Assembly (NCBI RefSeq): GCF_001687105.1 | Contig: NZ_CP014596.1 | Location: 675,501 to 739,500 of the forward strand | Reading direction: 5' to 3' | From: Salipiger sp. CCB-MM3 | GTDB lineage: Bacteria > Pseudomonadota > Alphaproteobacteria > Rhodobacterales > Rhodobacteraceae | Length of the DNA stretch: 64,000 nt | Shown: positions 15,001 through 19,982 of the stretch, one piece after another | Layout of the letters: each line of letters begins with the position of its first letter | How positions within the stretch are numbered: position 1 is the first letter of the stretch | The notes under the pieces: model-generated | The model's database searches: none | Seen by the model: the letters and a program-made list of their open reading frames with translations, nothing else | Told to the model about the DNA's origin: nothing | Translations under genes and position numbers: made by a program

Positions 15001-16521
15001 AGCGACAATGTGGCCATTGATGCCTCGACCATCGACGCTGGCGACATCGCCGTGTCGGGGCCGGGCGGGGCGGTCTCGGTGACCGGGGTCAGCCTGAATG
15101 CGGGCAGCGACGGCACGCCGCGCAGCGCCACCTACACGCTCGCCGCCCCCGGCGGCAGCTGGGACGTGGCGGATGAGGGCAGCTACACGGTTGCGCTGCT
15201 CTCCGGCGAGGTGCTGGACACCAGCGGCAACGCGGTGGCCCCGAACGCCTCGCTGACCAGCTTCGAGGTCGCCATTGGCAGCGCCCCGGTGGGCGATCCC
15301 TTCCGGGTCGAGGCCGAAAGCCTCTCGTTGCAGGGCTTCTCGGTGCAAAGCAACGGCCACGCCTCGAACGATCAGTTCATTCAGGCGTCTGGCTCGGGAG
15401 CGCATACCGCCAGCTACACCTTTGCCGCGGCAGCGGGGACCTATGATCTGACGCTCGGCTACTACGACGAGTCCGACGGTCAGTCGCAGCTCAGCGTACT
15501 GGTGAACAATGTGCTGGTCGAAACCTTCGTCTGGGATCTGGATGCGGGCGGCACCATCGTCAACAGCACCTCTGCCGCAGAGCACACGATCTCGGATCTG
15601 GTGCTGAACGCGGGGGACGTGCTGCAACTTTCGGGCACGCCGGATGGCGGAGAGCCGCTGCGCATCGACTTCCTCGACTTCGTGCCGACAAGCGGCGGCG
15701 GAGGCGGCGGAGGCGGTGGCGATCCGACCGACAGCACCAATCCGGTAGTCACCGCGGCCAGTGCGGCCAATGTGTCGGTGGCGGGAGGCGGCAGCACCAC
15801 CGTTTCGGTCACCTTCTCCGACAACGTGGGCATCGACGTCTCGAGCATCGATCCGGGCGATCTTACGGTGACCGGACCGGGCGGGGCGCTGTCGGTGACG
15901 GGGGTCAGCCTCAGCTCTGGCAGCGATGGCGCGCCGCGCACCGCGACCTACACGGTCGAAGCGCCCGGCGGCAGCTGGGACGTGGGCGACAACGGGGTCT
16001 ACAGCGTTGCGCTGGATGGCGGAGAAGTGCTCGACACCAGCGGCAACGCGGTGGCAGCGAATGGCTCTCTGGCCAGCTTCAACGTCAGCATCGCGACCAC
16101 GCCGCCGCCCAGCTCGGATCCGGTGCGGATCGAGGCCGAAGCCATGACGCTGGAAGAGGGCTTTGTTGTGAACAGCAACAGCCACGCGTCGGAAGGGCAG
16201 CTCATCAAGGCCACCGGATCGGCGGGCCATGTGGCGAGCTTCGTCTTCGCCGAGACGGCGGGGCTCTACAACTTCACGCTGGGCCATTTCGATGAATCCG
16301 ACGGCCAGTCGCAGCTTGATCTGCTGGTGAACGATCTGCTGGTCGACAGTTTCATCTGGGATCAGGACGCCGGTTCTTCCATCGTCAACAGCACGTCCTT
16401 TGCCATGCATCAGACCTTTGGCGTGGCGCTGGAGGCGGGCGACGTGGTGTCGCTGTCGGGCAGCCCGGACGGCGGCGAGCCGCTGCGGATCGATTATCTC
16501 GACTACGTCTTCGTGTCGTGA
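1..16521 (+). CDS. Giant modular secreted/surface protein (malectin, Calx-beta, cadherin/Ig, CBM-like modules), 5' partial
   Basis: The frame is open from base 1 to TGA at 16519-16521, at least 5,506 residues; the true start lies to the left, and GTG 187 is only an internal codon. Modules by nucleotide position: propeller-like tail 1-600; lectin-like 1690-2320, 4630-5400, 7290-8070 and 12400-13110; degenerate RTX-end (SGDGDDTIVG then DFTPGDQLV) 2380-2700 and 8460-8760; malectin-like 2800-3321, 3720-4250, 5785-6320 and 11340-11870; Calx-beta 4260-4600 and 6340-6655; Asp-rich Ca-type loops near 7195 and 12270; tandem cadherin/VCBS-like 8075-8390, 8920-9200, 9690-10250 and 10740-11320; paired beta-sandwich CBM-like (GNTWKK) 9225-9690 and 10265-10720; Ig-like plus CBM6-like pair 14920-15690, duplicated at 15725-16515 after a poly-Gly linker. 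It is very acidic and Cys-poor, as in type I secreted giant adhesins. The substrate is unknown; a glycan-binding or adhesive role is inferred from the module types. Confidence 0.9.
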   Translation, partial: QTDGDGRSYIYDLPTLDDPTRSGTEDNNDPNGGNDGLNSAKLDYDGLVSIYSPGYRNAYDVEVTEDGRVWTYDNGANNSWGGRPIGEAGDNGSTTDYAQDPDYIATNLNNGDGNSSDDINEPSDWNPSNNDNFHEVTRSDDLDGRSLSVGGNGPVTTYTGPDGLTYVYGGHPNPTRAEGAKAGLLFSPGGGTDNAFLLVSNLSSYDEGTDDYAQVKAWMAEVESASGALGTGDLGDKIIAVTPGVEYDIYALSDGSGVAVETGGAAPSGGTLLGQAGLPSDIAEIVDWRNPIEGNYLEAGKTDGALDSGKGSINGLTEYTSTIMDEGDVKMSGAIIASVYNGGDLIIMGRNEDGSMSSTGGTNAQATDRAVYQGSGAPLGLATIGDDFAERGLSQPFQGSIWSAVYGQNNQGGFTVYIEVLQPNNGAVPLAGSEIVDPDDWDLDGVDKYNDPFEFSASNGFDLSAGQKIVLDFNPQSTDFNGTLAGNTGLLGAALDGPNSLAGPLAGSTGTDNIQEAGATANQDARTGTYLQNAGDLLNSSEQADGLFDIAGNIIPGGNAPILQIKEVVPGTMVGQANTARDALQTAFIPDPDVGRVVATVTAKNWVLGSSVAADQLVGMVYGDGTQSNFLRLVFGEVGGVPGIEVGYELGDTGYVALAEIAVPDLTANGNELIDLRLEIDIDDGFAVRAFYRLGDDASLSGTAFIEIDLGNFSLPAGVLQDVLTGDHTISDGDTTLSSGAAIGVVAETSDGNPLQAIDFHNIEIEGFGNEIDATTAAEVGQAGTTGYDRVIYTGSETNLALASDVEEFDGSGSGADYAITANALDNKIVVGSGANTVTSGDGDDTIVGTLADLDGDEITDFTPGDQLVISGATTDGLNVSYDAGSALVTINGSQIAFTGPDFVDFDPADGNNIFNFSDSSEGLVVSTGPALSPVIAINAGGPAVTGVTVREQLVDFVANTAGGAGDGYTSTGDYKSYSNATSLSYDFPGTELDAVHAYERSSASVDNWGYSIDVENGEYLVDLIYAEIYHGFVNSSDPDDLRQFDVFLEGTQVEDNYDIIDDAGGAGVEVIKSYAVTVNDGVLNIEFNKEVDQAKLSGLVVWQVGGTYEPPADTTNPEIVSIEVDNPQSVQDGTRTATVELQDNAGFDEADFAGLDGSELVFSGIVPETVSAPEVTLSNGGTTATLQYTLTATGNAWPSGEGEITIAAGAYQDAAGNSTAASSGAFILEPGLDTLVKGALALAINVGPVTNGTAALDGDNDTTYGGAITGDTILGIDLEADDPAYYSPNSKTSSNIDGLLGATGSNLALDGSALHTYRDSAAGSFTASYPIENGVYVVELHFAELYHTTGGNRQGDYTINGEPWVSDYDAFTDAGGADTPTFITKTVTVTDGQIVIDVNADFGEPGWNAIVVYDAIAANTPATVSVADVSVNEGEDAVLTFTRIGDSSEDVTIAFTVTPGTATSDDYGPASPASPVVIPAGQNFLQVTIPTINDSDEEGAESFAVTITSATMTSGDAVIDGGTGTVTIAASDSSLQVPAGGKLLDLDFETDGAPLVEGGFDDALGGSGALDATVDVSVSGGKLVVNTSNGDLSAVDSTASKNDFVKTIDLSDAGLEQIYITTQFDNPFPQALADQGITTGVIPNYAQLGIVIATADGLGQDAGKHLKLIFGGNGGNAVQMWSHNVLDQKPLLTDISAAAAVPFALADIAKVELSIRIDTLTDEAAQIVTFYDAGGAILGGVRPEATSGFLTAAPVALPPDVLAAIEAGSAQVGVTSTDYNDGFASFEASWDFLQVSSPQYTGDPVGDTTGPSASVTVTAPTADTDPMVVTVVYTDASDIDPSSIGGEDISVSGPSVAGAISLSSFDEASNTAIYSVAAPAGGWAEGTYTASVVAGEIADLAATPNLNPGGESDGVTLTFASAPQPGEVLLAINAGGGAVDGAAYGLGDVDFVADDVAFWDLSGASSSGANNSGSGQTFTGAALPDDVFTSERWANSFSLDVDLPDGTYVVELYLAETYQGVANGDGIGSRIFDVEIEGDTVLDDYDLFDDGDGVLGNGTGAPLVKIVKTFDAVVSDGQLNVVFDALGADAVDNAKISAIVVRAAPSTGETLVSIEGPGEIAEIGDGVDQDVTFTLSVPDAGFTGDLDVTLSVDGASTPVTLSFVDGAASYVVPVPTDTRWNGAETVTVALLSVETAGYAVNTAAATGTATLTEDDPADSHDLDGAGGADPVVVGDFSDDRLAPSDIGAMQIGDNILYASQQGDGQPGDRDRDYITFTVPEGMVLSALVLDGYVSTSTDNAGFMGLQEGSAVTVDPVTGAPDGSEGLLAGMVYGDGNLNNDLLPILAAGDPNDAQGADFPGFTAPLGAGTYTLWLNQGGALTSVTLRAVVESDGSDPTDIDGDGILNTADPFAYDGENGMGKVLAENVSFRQDFDTDTADLFSAEAGFSGILVNPAFSPAGTSAEDPYGDRTTEATSYVEGGKLKIESSETDIYATGTGTNNTIKDNYQSGADVSGVDSFSVEGRIEAGFLGAIPLQYASFGITLGAGGTDDYIKFVLGGAGIDPRIQLAQENSLTGGGEENYVLSAQSPPVVEEDIAAVVFRLDVDKSGSVATLIGTAILLDASDAVIASITTATRDITGSLAAALAGQNTLTGGTGGIAYGVSITDWGNGDTNRFTGEWDYLEISGPVANVAPGVALANALPSIDENVDTTSSVKIADIVITDDGLGSNALSLSGADAALFEIVDPGTGPELHLQAGVMLDYETLAQLSVSVDVDDDTVGVSPDASAALLLDVNDSTERQQQVDDPGNLPADDAGGTDEIDTVVYTGSGEVGSSGTPYQMPGTVENFDATGSGTVHVKGTSGDNVIGVGTGAGDEVDLTDGGNDTVTGTGTELDGTTVSGFTAGDQLVVEGAGSTASVIEVTNGSTILGIDSDGDGAVDTTVTLAETYGPGEIQSIVQDGSLIITVNGAPNTPPTATPDEAQVVIDGTLTLTPAVLMDNDSDADGDALSFAGVDNPQNGTVLFEDGQINFTPTPGFTGTASFDYTITDAFGAPATTTVTVEVLPETPDTGITDIVFDAGALSAFDNQDLNGAYSIADAGATLALTGNTWKKLLLAEPLEVTADMVMRFTFSAGQTGEIMAIGLGNDNSFLSKGDQVLFQLGGSQGWSAYAEQGFRTYQSGDGEVSFEIPLGAWAGQSFQYLHFINDDDGADAATGTFSNLQFVRSTAANLDPIAVDDPDVAIASGETATIFPADLLANDSDPDGGALTVTGVSAAVNGEVLFEDGLIYFTPTPGFAGEASFVYTITDPDGGTDTATVTLNVNSAPVAVQDDFVTGTDEALPLTAADLTGNDTDADGDEITLTGVTARSGGTVSLEDGQVLFTPAAGFVGTAVFDYEITDARGGTATGTATVVVGTPVDDGILDIDFSSFEITSYAGNDETPEGIAVTPTSIELTGNTWKKVALPGGFTIDAETVLRFEFSASQIGEIMGIGLETNNSFGNSQQILFQLAGRQDWSNYARQEYAGYSAGDGTVSFAIPLGEFAGQSFSHMVFINDDDRDAIGNLTFSNVQLTSALADLPPVFTGDAALEIAENESDLGVIPATDPEGGALTYAIGGGADAALFSIDPSSGALAFNTAPDFENPTDFDGDNVYEVTVTASDGSTVTPADLLVTVTGVNEAPTISGTIAPAATEEGTPTSVDLSALVLADVDLGDVPVLRVELAGGAPLPAGITLDGTTLQVADTTAAGSYDITVYANDGLLDSGVPVSFALDVTNGETGPSVLLRINAFGPEVAALDGGPVWSGDGNGAPNSPYLTTSNDRGDIQGYSGTLAAIPEGVPETVLDTARSSDAPFTYSVPVGDLLGNGTYLVRLYMAELYVPNQTSGARVFDISVEGTTTGVLDNFDPSASGAAGDVTVISYQATVSDGVLDISFLQDAIDGVDNPIVNAIEILSGEPIVDTDAPNAVIALSNPADETSPLLVNVTLSDLSGIDASTLGDEDLSLAIGGAQVAAAVSFLGFAGGVASYEIAAPSGGWVDGSAIEVTLGAGEVADLAETPNLNAQTVQGLTLSLGGGEPPVGYDPAKELGGNLDGDGLINSADGDIDGDGIANLADRAAYDATNAGVVLSDLGEVVLDFTTMADGTSPFAAGFTGAAQTADGSAELNYATNNGAQVSGGRLQFQTSDPDTNDGQQAFTFLADVASDFTFEGVFDNPVLGGTELQTFSQYGLIVSLTGAAGASTGVDGDFIKLVTGNPGDGFEISGRGSFSGTDLKIPYPGSVTATSFAQVKLTLAADVSAGNFTGYYELLDDTGATLASGTVGTVTPDAGSAMAGVLAGTSSIIPAFGVTSTDFGAGGAFTMGVESMKLTEGSGGPVDPPSNPDDALSILQALTDVDANGSYGSGAVGSAELRIMDGNNNVQSSNYGTDSFQLQNTGDKQIAAVVIDFRNALYGDSVVDADGSGGDSVAKDFAINSGGGETGAFFDTGSGYIFAGDAPLPNTTGTGLASSGGFRGLVIKADGSGFDTGETIGFSGDMDPNSVAGLTKASIDAGAVNSWDVGGVSGAELIGSSFTVMFDDGTFATGFVGGEGTQAGSTGFASQDVSAATATVSVNGTGSSSTGTYGGTIPEIMVAGTPGDTVRVTLSRGLNPVTNTSNGIAQLVEDRLADAQPEFQASNAADFQFYDIVIGAGGTATLPDNAFDWTTPDSGQDFGGTAYTNGFDTAPAVVGASVIDSGSKMPLGATDRVYLTNQGGPVEGGGGGGTGAEGYYQIIGSGSSARFKVQIEDPNANGGTNPGGQWTYVEGDDPGTQDNTQGTGHYFWGSEAGSTAINAPQQDSFLVYEVFIPEGEEGVYNFRVRSSRDTNDPSDQRNDIWLRIDDDAEALQTNSTDSVSSGGFVKLYGASTNWGWAGQIDSVSESDPNFTASFNLTAGFHTITLAGRSQGFHVDFWEMYKGSAPSGGASNSAFISTGEDTFAPVVTAASAPDVTVEGGTTTTVTVTFSDNVAIDASTIDAGDIAVSGPGGAVSVTGVSLNAGSDGTPRSATYTLAAPGGSWDVADEGSYTVALLSGEVLDTSGNAVAPNASLTSFEVAIGSAPVGDPFRVEAESLSLQGFSVQSNGHASNDQFIQASGSGAHTASYTFAAAAGTYDLTLGYYDESDGQSQLSVLVNNVLVETFVWDLDAGGTIVNSTSAAEHTISDLVLNAGDVLQLSGTPDGGEPLRIDFLDFVPTSGGGGGGGGGDPTDSTNPVVTAASAANVSVAGGGSTTVSVTFSDNVGIDVSSIDPGDLTVTGPGGALSVTGVSLSSGSDGAPRTATYTVEAPGGSWDVGDNGVYSVALDGGEVLDTSGNAVAANGSLASFNVSIATTPPPSSDPVRIEAEAMTLEEGFVVNSNSHASEGQLIKATGSAGHVASFVFAETAGLYNFTLGHFDESDGQSQLDLLVNDLLVDSFIWDQDAGSSIVNSTSFAMHQTFGVALEAGDVVSLSGSPDGGEPLRIDYLDYVFVS

Positions 16522-16542
16522 GCTAAGTTACCCTCGCCAAGT

Positions 16543-16581
16543 GCGCCTCCGGGGGAAACCTCGGGGGCGCGCAGCCTTTTT
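16543..16581 (+). terminator. Rho-independent terminator of the giant gene
   Basis: A GC stem (GCGCCTCCG pairing with CGGGGGCGC through one G-U wobble) closes over a short loop and is followed by five T residues at 16577-16581. It starts 22 bases after the giant gene's stop and just before the converging lysR stop. Confidence 0.6.
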
Positions 16582-16598
16582 GGGACTACCGTTTTGAC

Positions 16599-17498
16599 CT
16601 AGCGCGCGGCAGTCTTCACGTGGTCGACAAAGGCACGCAGCGCGGGCGGCATCAGGCGCCGCTCGGTGAAATAGAGCGAAGGGCCGGGGAAGGGCGGGGT
16701 CCACTCATCCAGAACCTGCACCAGCGTTCCGGCCTGCAGATCCGGCTGAAGATAGTCGTCGAAGCCATAGATCAGCCCATGTCCGGCGCGGGCCGGGATC
16801 AGGGCCGCAATGGTGGAATTCACCGCAAGCCGACCCTTGGGAAACCGCTCGAAGGCTTTGCCGTCTTTCTCGAACGACCAAGGCAGCGTGTTGCCGCCGC
16901 CGAAGACGTGGGTGATGCAGCTGTGACGCTCCAGATCGTCGGGATGCTGCGGCACGCCGTGGCGCTTCAGGTAGTCCGGTGCTCCGGCGACGATCATGCG
17001 CTGATCCGGCCCCAGACGCACGGCGATCATATCCTGCGCCAAGCTCTCGTCGTAGCGCAGCCCTGCGTCGAAGCCGCGCCCGATCACATCGACCAGATCG
17101 CCCTCGCTCACCACTTCGACGCGCACGCCGGGATGCTTCTCGAGAAACGAGCTCACCAGTGGCATCAGCCGCAGTTCAAGCGCCGGGGCGGGACCGTTGA
17201 TGCGGATGCGCCCGGTCAGAACCTCGCGGTTTCCGGCCGATGTGACCGAGGCCGCCGCTTCATCGAGCACGGCGATCGCGTCGCGGGTGCGCTCCAGAAG
17301 CCGCTCGCCCTCCTCGGTCAGCGAGGTGCTGCGCGTGGTCCGGTTGAGCAGCCGCACGCCGAGCCGCGCCTCAAGCTCGCGAATGCGCTCGCTCAGCGTC
17401 GAGGGAGAGATCGCCAGTTCCGCTGCGGCGCGACGGAAGTTGAGATGCCGCGCGACCGCCACGAATTGCGCGAGTGTGTTGAGGTCTATCTGCTGCAT
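16599..17498 (-). CDS. LysR-family transcriptional regulator
   Basis: This is a 299-residue LysR protein. An N-terminal winged HTH (about residues 3-60, with the AAAELAISPSTLSERIRELE recognition region) is followed by a LysR substrate domain (about 90-297). It is divergent from the SDR gene at 17619, the classic arrangement for a LysR that controls its neighbour and itself. The start is the ATG encoding MQQIDLNTL, the normal LysR N-terminus; the frame stays open 165 codons upstream but that stretch has no LysR similarity. There is no good Shine-Dalgarno; the region just upstream of the ATG is instead filled by the palindrome at 17501-17514, so repressor binding would directly mask initiation. 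The effector is unknown. Confidence 0.9.
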   Translation of the reverse strand: MQQIDLNTLAQFVAVARHLNFRRAAAELAISPSTLSERIRELEARLGVRLLNRTTRSTSLTEEGERLLERTRDAIAVLDEAAASVTSAGNREVLTGRIRINGPAPALELRLMPLVSSFLEKHPGVRVEVVSEGDLVDVIGRGFDAGLRYDESLAQDMIAVRLGPDQRMIVAGAPDYLKRHGVPQHPDDLERHSCITHVFGGGNTLPWSFEKDGKAFERFPKGRLAVNSTIAALIPARAGHGLIYGFDDYLQPDLQAGTLVQVLDEWTPPFPGPSLYFTERRLMPPALRAFVDHVKTAAR

Positions 17499-17500
17499 TG

Positions 17501-17514
17501 TTCGGTTATCCGAA
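17501..17514. promoter_or_regulatory. LysR-type operator palindrome TTCGG-N4-CCGAA
   Basis: A perfect 5-bp inverted repeat with a 4-bp centre fits the LysR T-N11-A rule (T at 17502, A at 17514). It lies 3 bp from the lysR start codon and about 105 bp upstream of the divergent SDR start. It is probably the autoregulatory site; any activation site for the SDR gene would lie further right. Confidence 0.5.
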
Positions 17515-17618
17515 TAGCCTATGGGGATGTGTACTATTCTCCGGATGCCGGGGGCAACGTATCTCTTGCGCCAGAGGCGGCCGGACCGGCTGGCCGCCAA
17601 AGCGCAAAGGACCCTCTC

Positions 17619-18398
17619 ATGACTGGTACGATTTCTGAGACTACGTCGGGAAAGATCGCTCTCATCACTGGCGCGAGCCGCGGCCTCGGCCGATCCGCCG
17701 CGCTGCATCTCGCCCGCGCGGGTGTCCATGTGATCGGCACCTACAACAGCTCGAAGACGGCTGCCGACGAAGTGGCGCGCGAGATCGAGGCGGAAGGTGT
17801 CAGCGCGGTGATGCTGCCCTTCGATGCCGAGGCCGAAGACTTCGGCGCTTTCGCGGCGAGCCTCGCCGAGGCGCTGCAGCAGACCTTCGGGCGCGAGAGT
17901 TTCGACTTCCTGCTGAACAACGCGGGGATCGGCTACAACCGCGCCATTGCCGAGACCGAGGCGGCGCAGCTTGACCTTCTCTACCGCGTGCACCTGCGCA
18001 CGCCCTTCCTGCTGACGCAGGCGCTGCTGCCGATGATCACGGATGGCGGGGCGGTGCTCTTCGTCTCCTCGGGGCTCGCCCGGTTCACCCTGCCGGGCTA
18101 TGGGGCCTATGCCTCGATGAAGGGCGCGGTGGAGGTGCTGACCCGCTACGCCGCGCAGGAACTGGGGCCGCGTGGCATCCGGGTGAACTGCCTTGCGCCG
18201 GGCGCCATCGCCACCGATTTCAGCGGCGGCGTCGTGCGTGACAACGCCGAGGTCAACGCCAAGGTGGCGGGCATGATCGCCCTTGGCCGCGTTGGCCAGC
18301 CCGAGGACATCGGTGCCGGTGTCGCGGCGCTGCTGTCGGACGGGATGGGCTGGATGTCAGGGCAGCGGGTCGAACTGTCGGGCGGTCAGGGGCTCTGA
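17619..18398 (+). CDS. SDR-family oxidoreductase
   Basis: This is a 259-residue classical short-chain dehydrogenase/reductase. It has the nucleotide-binding TGASRGLG at residues 17-24, NNAG at 100-103, and the catalytic Ser150/151, Tyr164 and Lys168 in a YxxxK motif. The C-terminus (PGAIATDF, then a SGQRVELSGG-type end) is typical of FabG-like members. The ATG at 17619 was chosen because it gives the usual short lead before the Rossmann motif; the frame stays open far upstream through the antisense of lysR. The substrate cannot be read from sequence. Being divergent from a LysR gene, it is probably that regulator's main target. Confidence 0.9.
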   Translation: MTGTISETTSGKIALITGASRGLGRSAALHLARAGVHVIGTYNSSKTAADEVAREIEAEGVSAVMLPFDAEAEDFGAFAASLAEALQQTFGRESFDFLLNNAGIGYNRAIAETEAAQLDLLYRVHLRTPFLLTQALLPMITDGGAVLFVSSGLARFTLPGYGAYASMKGAVEVLTRYAAQELGPRGIRVNCLAPGAIATDFSGGVVRDNAEVNAKVAGMIALGRVGQPEDIGAGVAALLSDGMGWMSGQRVELSGGQGL

Positions 18399-18416
18399 GC
18401 CTTCCCTGAAAGCACA

Positions 18417-18448
18417 GGGCCGGCCACGCGCTGAGCGCAGGCCGGCCC
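18417..18448. terminator. Bidirectional hairpin between convergent genes
   Basis: GGGCCGGCC pairs perfectly with GGCCGGCCC across a 14-nt loop that itself can pair (GCGCTGAGCGC). It lies between the SDR stop and the converging binding-protein stop. A second small hairpin (about 18455-18479) follows. There is no clear T-run, so it may be a weak or Rho-assisted terminator. Confidence 0.45.
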
Positions 18449-18481
18449 CTTGGTTGCGGTCCCCCCAAAGGGGCCGCGGCC

Positions 18482-19462
18482 TTACTGCAGAACGGCTGCC
18501 AGACGCTCGCGCGCGGCATCATCCAGCCAGGTCGCCCAGACGTCGGGCTGCGAGGTCAGGAAGTAGACCGCGCCTTCCTCGCCCGAGGCCGAGTTTTCGT
18601 CCATCCAGCGCAGGATGTCGTTCATGTCGTCCACCGGGAAGGACATTTTCGACAGGAAATCCGCCAGTTCGGGGTGCTCTTCCTGAAAACTGTCGGTGAC
18701 GGCGGTCTTCACCGGGGCGGGCGGGTAGGAGCTGCGCACGAGGCCGGTCGCACCTTCGTCCTGTGCCGCCTCATAGGACTCCTCGACGAATTCGCCCATG
18801 TCGACGCGCACCATGTCGTATTTGCCCAGCACGGCGGTCGGCGCCCAGTAATAGCCGAACCACGGTTCGTGATCCTCGTAGGCCGCCGCGATGGAGGTCG
18901 CCAGCGTCTCGCCCGAGCCGTGGTCAAAGATCTCGATCCCCGCCTCCTCGACGCCGAAGACCGGCAGCATGTTGTCGTTGATGGTGCGGCAGCCCCAGCC
19001 CTCGGGGCAGTTGTGGAAGCGACCGCCGACCAGTTCGGGGTTCTCGAGGATGCCGTCGATCGTGGCAAGCTCGGGGTGCTCTTCGACCAGATAGGCGGGC
19101 ACATACCAGCCGTCGATCCCACCCGGTTCCAGCACCGAGCCAAGCTCGATCAGATTGCCCTCGCCGGTGAGCCGGTCATAGGCCGCGCCCGCGCCGTTGA
19201 TCCAAAGCTCGGTGACAATGTCCGGATCGCCGTTCTCGGCCACCGAGGTCATCGCGGGGATGGTGTCGGAGGGCACGACGGTCACGTCGCAGCCGTAGCC
19301 TTGGGTGAGAATGAAATCGGCGACATTGGTCACCACCGAGGCCGACGCCCAGCCCATCTCGGTGATCGAGACCTCGCCGCAGCTGTCATCCTGCGCCTGT
19401 GCGGCGGTCGAGAGGGTGAGGGCGGTGAGGGTGAGGGCGGTGGTCGTAAGGTATTTCTTCAT
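18482..19462 (-). CDS. Glycine betaine/proline-type ABC substrate-binding protein (OpuAC/ProX family), orphan
   Basis: This 326-residue periplasmic binding protein has a Sec signal peptide (MKKYLTTTALTLTALTLS..AQA, cleavage about residue 23). The mature part looks like the OpuAC/ProX family of quaternary-amine binding proteins, with Trp/Tyr-rich stretches such as EPWFGYYWAPTAV and IDGWYVPAY that could form an aromatic cage for the cation. No permease or ATPase gene is adjacent, so it must work with a transporter encoded elsewhere. The ATG has an AGGGGA Shine-Dalgarno. The signal-peptide coding stretch contains a GAGGGTGAGGGCG direct repeat on the plus strand. The exact ligand (betaine, choline, carnitine or proline betaine) is not determined. 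Confidence 0.87.
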   Translation of the reverse strand: MKKYLTTTALTLTALTLSTAAQAQDDSCGEVSITEMGWASASVVTNVADFILTQGYGCDVTVVPSDTIPAMTSVAENGDPDIVTELWINGAGAAYDRLTGEGNLIELGSVLEPGGIDGWYVPAYLVEEHPELATIDGILENPELVGGRFHNCPEGWGCRTINDNMLPVFGVEEAGIEIFDHGSGETLATSIAAAYEDHEPWFGYYWAPTAVLGKYDMVRVDMGEFVEESYEAAQDEGATGLVRSSYPPAPVKTAVTDSFQEEHPELADFLSKMSFPVDDMNDILRWMDENSASGEEGAVYFLTSQPDVWATWLDDAARERLAAVLQ

Positions 19463-19906
19463 AAGTCCCCTGTTGGGTCAGGTCACGATGCGTCGCACCC
19501 CGGCGAGGCGTCAGGCCGTCACCGGGGGCTCCGGCATCGCCAGAGTTTGATGTTATGGGTTGTAGGGCAGCTACATAGAGTGTTTCGCGGGGAATGACAC
19601 CCCCGGCGCCGGACTGGGTTCGGAACTGGTAAAGACGCAGTCGCGGGGCCCCCGGACTAATAAGCCCGGCAGGCGCGGGGCCATGCCGGGCTGAGCTATG
19701 AAAATCGCCAATCGAAATGATCGGCCCCCCGGGCCAGCGAAATGGCTGGACGGATCCGAGGGGCAGGGTCAACCAAACTACCGTTTACACACACGCGAAC
19801 CCTGCCCAGACCCTAGAAGATGAGGGGTGAATTTTTCGCAAAAAGCGCAGTTGCGCCTTATTTCGTGGGGCTCTCTGAAGGGGAATCGGGCCCGCTCAGC
19901 GTAACG
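19463..19906. other. Long intergenic region with inverted repeats; no gene seen
   Basis: About 440 bp upstream of the betaine-type binding protein without a convincing coding frame. It contains a 9-bp perfect inverted repeat GGGCAGGGT (19761-19769) and ACCCTGCCC (19799-19807) enclosing AAAC-TACC-GTTT. On the minus strand it also has a terminator-like hairpin with a T-run (GCGC-AACT-GCGC-TTTTT, about 19841-19859) and several GC-rich stems around 19640-19680. This is likely promoter/leader sequence for the binding protein plus read-through protection behind the sulfur operon. Confidence 0.5.
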
Positions 19907-19969
19907 AAAAAAGGCGCGCCCCTGCGGAGAGGGACGCGCCTTCATGTGCTCGCCGGGCTTGCGCCCGGC
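19907..19969 (-). terminator. Tandem terminator of the sulfur operon
   Basis: On the minus strand, a perfect 7-bp stem with a GCAA tetraloop (GCCGGGC-GCAA-GCCCGGC, 19952-19969) is followed by a second stem (AAGGCGCG with CGCGCCTT, 19911-19942) and six T residues (19907-19912). It sits directly after the last gene of the yeeE operon. Confidence 0.85.
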
Positions 19970-19982
19970 GGTTGAGGCAGGC

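Noticed and set aside
16620..17618. A long N-terminal extension of the SDR frame running antisense through lysR
   Set aside because: The extension has no recognisable domain, and the SDR fold begins normally at ATG 17619.
19386..19772. A 128-codon minus-strand frame in the long gap before the betaine-type binding protein
   Set aside because: Arg/His/Pro-rich, no domain, overlaps the signal-peptide region of the real gene in another frame.
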